NCBI GenBank assembly: GCA_944387755.1
Contig: CALXGC010000064.1
Coordinates: forward strand, 1-9,609
Direction: 5' to 3'
Source of the DNA: an uncultured Oscillospiraceae bacterium
Lineage (GTDB): Bacteria; Bacillota_A; Clostridia; Oscillospirales; Oscillospiraceae
DNA: 9,609 nt
Under the pieces are notes generated by a model. It was not told where the DNA came from. It was given only the letters and a program-made list of their open reading frames with translations, and ran no database searches. The translations under genes and the position numbers were made by a program. Of the stretch, positions 5,777 to 9,609 are shown piece by piece (position 1 is the first letter of the stretch; every line of letters starts with the position of its first letter).

Positions 5777-7024
5777 AGTTACCTTGAAATCCGGGGCGGG
5801 AGGCCGCTGTCCGGGCGGCTGAGGGTCCAGGGGGCGAAGAACAGCGCGCTGCCCATTCTGGCGGCGGCGCTGCTGGCCCCTGGGCAGAGCGTGCTGCACA
5901 ACTGCCCCCGGCTGACCGATGTGGAGGCCGCGTGCGAAATTCTGCGCCTGCTGGGCTGCACGGTCCGGCGGGAGGGGGAGGCCCTGTTGGTGGACGCCGC
6001 CCAGCCCGCGGACTTCCGGATACCGGACCGGCTGATGCGGGAGATGCGCTCCTCCATTCTGTTTCTGGGGGCCATGCTGGCCCGGATGGGCCGGGCGGAG
6101 GTGAGCTGTCCCGGCGGCTGCGAGCTGGGCCCCCGGCCCATCGACCTGCACCTGCTGGTCCTGCGGGAGCTGGGGGCGGAGATACGGGAGGCCCACGGGC
6201 GGCTGTTGTGCACGGCGGGGCGGCTGTCCGGCCGGGAGCTGTGCCTGCCGCTCCCCAGCGTAGGGGCCACGGAGAACCTTCTGCTGGCGGCCTGCGGGGC
6301 GGAGGGGACCACCACCCTGGTGGGGGCGGCGCGGGAGCCGGAGATTGTGGATTTGCAGAATTTTTTAAACGCCATGGGGGCGCGGGTGTCCGGGGCGGGC
6401 AGCCCGGTGATTCAAATTGAGGGCGGCCGCCCCCTGCATCCGGCGGAGTACGCCGTCATGGGGGACCGCATTGCGGCGGCCACATACTTATGCGCGGCGG
6501 GGGCGGCGGGGGGCCGCCTGGAGCTGGAGGGCGTCTCCCCCTCCGCCCTGACGGCGGTGTCCGCCTGCCTGGAGGCGGCGGGCTGTGAGGTGGAGGCCCG
6601 GCGGGACGGCCTCCGGCTGGAGAGCCGGGGGCGGCTGGGGGGGATCCGGCCGGTGCGCACGGCCCCCTATCCGGGGTTTCCCACCGACGCCCAGGCGGTG
6701 CTGATGGCCGCTCTGGCCGGGGGGCGGGGGACCACCATGTTTGTGGAGAACCTGTTTGCCAACCGCTACCGCCATGTGGATGAGCTGGTCCGCATGGGGG
6801 CGGACATCCAGCTTGCCGGCCGGGTGGCGGTGGTGACGGGGAGGTGCCTCCGGGGAGCCAGAGTCCGGGGGACCGACCTGCGGGGGGCGGCGGCCCTGGC
6901 AGTCGCCGCTCTGGCGGCGGAGGGGACCTGTCAGGTCAGCGGCCTGGAGCACATCCGCCGGGGCTATGAGGACCTGGAGGTCCAGCTGGCCGCCCTGGGG
7001 GCGGACGTGCGGCTGAGAGAATAG
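5774..7024 (+). CDS. murA: UDP-GlcNAc 1-carboxyvinyltransferase MurA
   Basis: A cytoplasmic enzyme that transfers enolpyruvate from PEP to UDP-GlcNAc, the first committed step of peptidoglycan synthesis. The protein is 416 aa, as expected. It shows the two-domain inside-out barrel family pattern: QGAKNSALPILAAALL (19-34) with K22 and N23, the active-site loop CPGGCELGPRPIDLHL (112-127) with C116 matching the catalytic, fosfomycin-targeted cysteine, ATEN (165-168), YPGFPTDAQA (299-308) with the catalytic aspartate D305, ENLFANRYRHVDEL (325-338), and EHIRRGYEDL (392-401). The cysteine predicts fosfomycin sensitivity of the enzyme. The start follows GGAGG (5762-5766) by 7 nt. Firmicutes often carry two MurA paralogues, and this is the one in the cell-wall cluster. 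Codon choice leans to G-ending codons, unlike ftsZ downstream. divIB follows after 18 nt, so the two are probably co-transcribed. Confidence 0.96.
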   Translation: MSYLEIRGGRPLSGRLRVQGAKNSALPILAAALLAPGQSVLHNCPRLTDVEAACEILRLLGCTVRREGEALLVDAAQPADFRIPDRLMREMRSSILFLGAMLARMGRAEVSCPGGCELGPRPIDLHLLVLRELGAEIREAHGRLLCTAGRLSGRELCLPLPSVGATENLLLAACGAEGTTTLVGAAREPEIVDLQNFLNAMGARVSGAGSPVIQIEGGRPLHPAEYAVMGDRIAAATYLCAAGAAGGRLELEGVSPSALTAVSACLEAAGCEVEARRDGLRLESRGRLGGIRPVRTAPYPGFPTDAQAVLMAALAGGRGTTMFVENLFANRYRHVDELVRMGADIQLAGRVAVVTGRCLRGARVRGTDLRGAAALAVAALAAEGTCQVSGLEHIRRGYEDLEVQLAALGADVRLRE

Positions 7025-7042
7025 AGAAACGGAGGGAGCGGT

Positions 7043-7894
7043 ATGGCGTCTGTGCGGCGCAATCGAACCAGAAGAAGGCGGAGGTTTGGCCTGCTCTTCA
7101 AGCTGCTGTGCGGCGCGGCCCTGGCGGCGGCGGCGACCCTGGGCGCCACGGTGTTCTTTCAGGTGGAGACCATCGCCGTGACGGGCAACAGCCGCTATAG
7201 CGCCGAGGAGATTATCGCCGCCTCCGGCATAGAGCTGGGGGACAATATGTTCTGGATGAGCAAGAGCTATGTGGGGGGACAGATCGCCTGGCAGCTCCCC
7301 TATGTCAACCAGGTGGAGATCCGCCGGGGCCTGCCCAGCACCCTGACCATCCAGGTGACGGAGTGGGCGGCGGCGGCCAGTATCCAGGTCTATCAGGACC
7401 CGGAAGAGCCGGTGGACGGGGCGGACGAAGAAAACGAAGAGGACGGGGAGGAGAAACCCGCCCTCTCCGACCGGCCGTGGCTGATCAGCCGGACCGGCAA
7501 GCTGCTGGAGCCGGCGCCGGAGGACGCCGCCGTGCCGGCGGTGACGGGGCTGACGCTGTACGGCCCTCAGCCGGGGACCATGGTCTCCGTGCCCGACAGT
7601 CAGCACTACCGCCTGGAGGTCCTCCGGGAGCTGCTGGACGCCCTGGAGGAGCGGGAGGAGCTGGACCAGGTGTCCTCCATCGACCTGACCCGCGCCGCCT
7701 GGGTGGGAATGCGCTATCAGGACCGCTTCTGGGTCCGGCTGCCCCTGGGCCAGGAAATGACATATTCCCTGAAGGTGCTGGACGCCGTGGCGGAGAACCA
7801 GCTCCAGGAGCTGGGCCCCCAGGCCGCGGGAACCATCGACCTGACCCTCTCCCAGGAGGGGTATGCGGCGGTGTTCACCCCGGAGGGCGCCTGA
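7043..7894 (+). CDS. ftsQ: Cell division protein DivIB/FtsQ (POTRA domain)
   Basis: A single-pass membrane protein of the divisome, the Gram-positive DivIB counterpart of FtsQ, which joins FtsL/DivIC and helps control septal wall synthesis. The protein is 283 aa. A very basic cytoplasmic tail (ten arginines and one lysine in the first 20 residues) precedes one membrane helix (about 17-39). The POTRA domain follows (about 40-107: VETIAVTGNSRYSAEEI, GDNMFW, LPYVNQVEIRRGLPSTLTIQVTE). The beta domain resumes at WLISRTGKLLE (146-156) and runs to DLTLSQEGYAAVF (266-278). Between them lies an acidic stretch (about 118-138) rich in Glu and Asp, longer than the short link usual here. The start is set by GGAGGGAG (7031-7038). 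Low sequence conservation is normal in this family; identity rests on architecture and position between murA and ftsZ. Confidence 0.92.
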   Translation: MASVRRNRTRRRRRFGLLFKLLCGAALAAAATLGATVFFQVETIAVTGNSRYSAEEIIAASGIELGDNMFWMSKSYVGGQIAWQLPYVNQVEIRRGLPSTLTIQVTEWAAAASIQVYQDPEEPVDGADEENEEDGEEKPALSDRPWLISRTGKLLEPAPEDAAVPAVTGLTLYGPQPGTMVSVPDSQHYRLEVLRELLDALEEREELDQVSSIDLTRAAWVGMRYQDRFWVRLPLGQEMTYSLKVLDAVAENQLQELGPQAAGTIDLTLSQEGYAAVFTPEGA

Positions 7895-7931
7895 CACCGC
7901 TGGAAAGTTTACAGAATTCTCCCTTTTTCTC

Positions 7932-7960
7932 TTGACCTGCTTGAGAAAGTGGAATACAAT
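7932..7960 (+). promoter_or_regulatory. Sigma-A type promoter for ftsZ
   Basis: TTGACC (7932-7937) and TACAAT (7955-7960) are separated by exactly 17 bp, each one base from consensus. The DNA just upstream (7904-7931) is unusually AT- and pyrimidine-rich for this window. Initiation is expected near 7966-7968, giving a leader of about 78 nt. This is the strongest promoter I can see and implies ftsZ can be expressed apart from the genes before it. Confidence 0.75.
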
Positions 7961-7966
7961 GAGAGG

Positions 7967-7987
7967 TACTATCTTGAGGATACTATC
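7967..7987. repeat. TACTATC direct repeat at the ftsZ transcription start
   Basis: TACTATC occurs at 7967-7973 and again at 7981-7987, a 14-bp step, at and just after the predicted transcription start. Possible operator half-sites or chance; no known regulator site is recognised. Confidence 0.35.
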
Positions 7988-8044
7988 ATCTGCCCAGGGA
8001 CATACCTGCGGGAGATTTTGACTATTGACTTAGGAGGAGCAGAT

Positions 8045-9229
8045 ATGGCCTTCGGAATGGACACCGGTCCTGAGAGCGTAGTGAACATCAAAGTCATCGG
8101 CGTGGGCGGCGGCGGCAACAACGTGGTCAACCGCATGGTCCGCACCGGCACCAAGGGCGTGGACTTCATCGCCGTCAACACCGATAAGCAGGCGCTGGCA
8201 GTCTCCGCCGCCACCTATAAGATTCAAATCGGCGAGAAGCTGACCAACGGCCAGGGGGCCGGCTCCGACCCGGAGGTGGGCCGCAAGTCCGCCGAGGAAA
8301 ACCGCAGCCAGATCTCCAAGGCCCTGGAGGACGCCGACATGGTCTTCATCACCGCCGGCATGGGGGGCGGCACCGGCACCGGCGCCGCGCCCATTGTGGC
8401 CGATATCGCCAAGGAACAGGGCATTCTCACCGTGGGCGTGGTGACAAAGCCCTTCCGCTTCGAGGGCAGCCGCCGCATGAAGCAGGCCGAGGGCGGCATT
8501 GCCGAGCTGCGCAGCAAGGTGGACTCCCTGGTCATCATCCCCAACGAGCGGCTGAAGCTGGCCACCGACCAGAGAATCACCATGCGCAACGCCTTTGAGA
8601 TTGCCGACGACGTGCTTCAGCAGGCCGTGCAGTCCATCTCCGACCTGATTAAAGACACCGGGTATATCAACCTGGACTTCGCCGACGTGTCCGCCATTAT
8701 GAAAAACGCCGGCCGGGCCCACATGGGCGTGGGCCGGGCCGCCGGGAAAAATAAGGCGGAGGACGCGGCCAAAATGGCCATCTCCAGCCCCCTGCTGGAG
8801 ACCTCCATCAACGGCGCAAAGGGCGTGCTCATCAACATCACCGGTTCTATGGACATCAGCCTGGACGAGGTAGAGACTGCCGCCCATCTGGTTCAGGAGG
8901 CCGCCAACCCTGAGGCCAATATCATCTTCGGCGCTACCTTCGACGAGAATCTGGACGACGAAATCCGCGTCACCGTCATCGCCACCGGCTTCGAGGAGGA
9001 GGACGCGGCCGACCCCATCACCCAGCCCTTCACCAAGGCGGGAGAGCGGGTGGAGGAGCAGAGAGCCGCCCAGCCGGAACCCCCCAAGCCCGCCCCCGCT
9101 CCTCAGCCGGCCCCGAAGCCTGCCGAACCGGCGCCCGCCGCTCCGGCCAGACAGGAACCCGCCTCCGACAGAGGCAACGACTGGGAGGACTGGGAGCTGC
9201 TGGAGAAAATTTTCAGCCGCCGCACCTGA
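8045..9229 (+). CDS. ftsZ: Cell division GTPase FtsZ
   Basis: A tubulin-like GTPase that polymerises into the cytokinetic ring and recruits the divisome. The protein is 394 aa. The GTP-binding part shows [15 protein letters not shown] (17-31), [11 protein letters not shown] (41-51), the tubulin signature [10 protein letters not shown] (107-116), and the PFRFEGSRR region. The T7 synergy loop NLDFADV (209-215) has catalytic D211 and D214. The C-terminal subdomain follows to about residue 316. A Pro/Ala/Glu-rich linker (about 335-375) leads to the end [16 protein letters not shown] (379-394). This takes the place of the conserved tail peptide but lacks the usual Ile-Pro; only Phe and the closing Arg-Arg match. 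AGGAGG (8032-8037) and ATG 8045 fix the start. An in-frame ATG at 7949 is rejected because it lies inside the promoter. Codon choice is strongly C-ending (GGC, GCC, AAC), as often seen in highly expressed genes. Confidence 0.98.
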   Translation: MAFGMDTGPESVVNIKVIGVGGGGNNVVNRMVRTGTKGVDFIAVNTDKQALAVSAATYKIQIGEKLTNGQGAGSDPEVGRKSAEENRSQISKALEDADMVFITAGMGGGTGTGAAPIVADIAKEQGILTVGVVTKPFRFEGSRRMKQAEGGIAELRSKVDSLVIIPNERLKLATDQRITMRNAFEIADDVLQQAVQSISDLIKDTGYINLDFADVSAIMKNAGRAHMGVGRAAGKNKAEDAAKMAISSPLLETSINGAKGVLINITGSMDISLDEVETAAHLVQEAANPEANIIFGATFDENLDDEIRVTVIATGFEEEDAADPITQPFTKAGERVEEQRAAQPEPPKPAPAPQPAPKPAEPAPAAPARQEPASDRGNDWEDWELLEKIFSRRT

Positions 9230-9384
9230 GCCAAACGCCATTTGCCCCCCAAGGGGGAGGCTTTTGGGCGCGCCGGGCCGTCGGTTTTACCCCCTCCGCC
9301 TCGCTTCGCTCGGCACCTCCCCCGAAGGGGGAGGCTTTGGCGGCGCGCCGGGGTCGTCGCGCCCTACACACGTCCGTTGTTGCC

Positions 9385-9410
9385 GTAGGGGCGGCCTTTG
9401 CGGCCGCCCG
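9385..9410 (+). repeat. REP-like hairpin module, copy 3
   Basis: GTAGGGGCGGCC followed by TTTGC and GGCCGCCCG. Arms are 9389-9396 and 9402-9409. It differs from copies 1 and 2 only in the loop. The right flank CCGGTTAACCCCCTTCCGCC equals that of copy 2 at the murG stop. Confidence 0.85.
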
Positions 9411-9536
9411 CCGGTTAACCCCCTTCCGCCTCGCTTCGCTCGGCGCCTCTTGCCTCGTCCGGCGGGCGCACACTGTGCCCCCCCCCTCTGGCGGGCGGGC
9501 GGGCGTCGGCGCGCCCTACACACGTCCGTTGCTGCC

Positions 9537-9562
9537 GTAGGGGCGGGTCCAAGACCCGCCCG
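9537..9562 (+). repeat. REP-like hairpin module, copy 4 with a compensated core
   Basis: It has the same outer ends as the other copies (GTAGGGGCG and CGCCCG) and the same right flank (CCGGTTAA), but the core reads GGGCGGGTC, loop CAA, GACCCGCCC (9541-9561). The inner bases differ from copies 1-3 on both arms at once, and the stem remains perfect (9 bp). Confidence 0.85.
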
Positions 9563-9609
9563 CCGGTTAAACCCCTTCCGCCTCGCTTCGCTCGGCACCT
9601 CCCCCGAAG

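Larger units (their letters stand above)
9230..9609. repeat. Repeat island downstream of ftsZ, running off the window
   Basis: No gene is seen in these 380 nt. A hairpin-like CCCCC/GGGGG with TTTT tail (9245-9267) follows the ftsZ stop and could be a weak terminator. Then come a worn GCGCGCC module, the CCTCGCTTCGCTCGG phrase (9299-9313, 9429-9443, 9581-9595), a CCTCCCCC/GGGGGAGG hairpin with GAA loop (9316-9334), GTAGGGGCG modules at 9385 and 9537, and GGGCGCAC-type remnants near 9465-9480. From about 9360 the composition repeats with a step near 152 nt: CCCTACACACGTCCGTTG, GTAGGGGCG module, CCGGTTAA linker, CCTCGCTTCGCTCGG. Confidence 0.85.

Noticed and set aside
7949..8044. N-terminal extension of FtsZ
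   Set aside because: It would begin inside the promoter; AGGAGG and ATG 8045 fit the known start of the family.
9290..9609. CRISPR array downstream of ftsZ
   Set aside because: The repeats are composite, differ in length and sequence, the intervals are themselves repeats found elsewhere in the window, and no unique spacers of even size occur.

Overview
This window is a stretch of the division and cell wall (dcw) gene cluster of a GC-rich Firmicute. The best guess is a clostridial-class gut bacterium of the Oscillospiraceae type (relatives of Flavonifractor, Lawsonibacter or Oscillibacter). The evidence is the gene order murE, mraY, ftsW, murG, murA, divIB/ftsQ, ftsZ, the murA gene inside the cluster, the Gram-positive style MurG and DivIB sequences, strong GGAGG ribosome binding sites, and a MurE carrying the DNPR motif of meso-diaminopimelate-adding enzymes. 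The genus is an inference; the gene identities are not in doubt.

All seven genes lie on the + strand and appear intact. Layout: 1-396 is a gene-free repeat island; murE 397-1887; a 58-nt leader; mraY 1946-2935; a 178-nt repeat island (2936-3113); ftsW 3114-4322; murG 4350-5468; a 305-nt repeat island (5469-5773); murA 5774-7024; divIB 7043-7894; a 150-nt spacer with a clear sigma-A promoter; ftsZ 8045-9229; and a repeat island running off the window end (9230-9609). murF, murD, murB and ftsA are not in the window, so those steps must be encoded elsewhere.

The genes work together as follows. MurA makes the first committed peptidoglycan precursor. MurE adds the third stem residue. MraY moves the muropeptide onto undecaprenyl phosphate (lipid I), and MurG adds GlcNAc to give lipid II. 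FtsW polymerises lipid II at the septum, DivIB belongs to the divisome that controls septal synthesis, and FtsZ forms the ring that organises it.

The non-coding DNA is the unusual part. Four islands are built from a mix-and-match set of short GC-rich hairpin modules. One module, starting GTAGGGGCG and ending CGCCCG, occurs four times with self-complementary cores of different sequence, which is compensatory change. One copy supplies the stop codon of murG, and one unit (252-334) is bounded by perfect 8-bp inverted ends like a tiny MITE or REPIN. Separately, the murA leader can fold into a 13-bp stem that takes in both part of the Shine-Dalgarno and the AUG, a plausible translational switch on the first committed step of wall synthesis. 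I found no wholly new multi-gene system.
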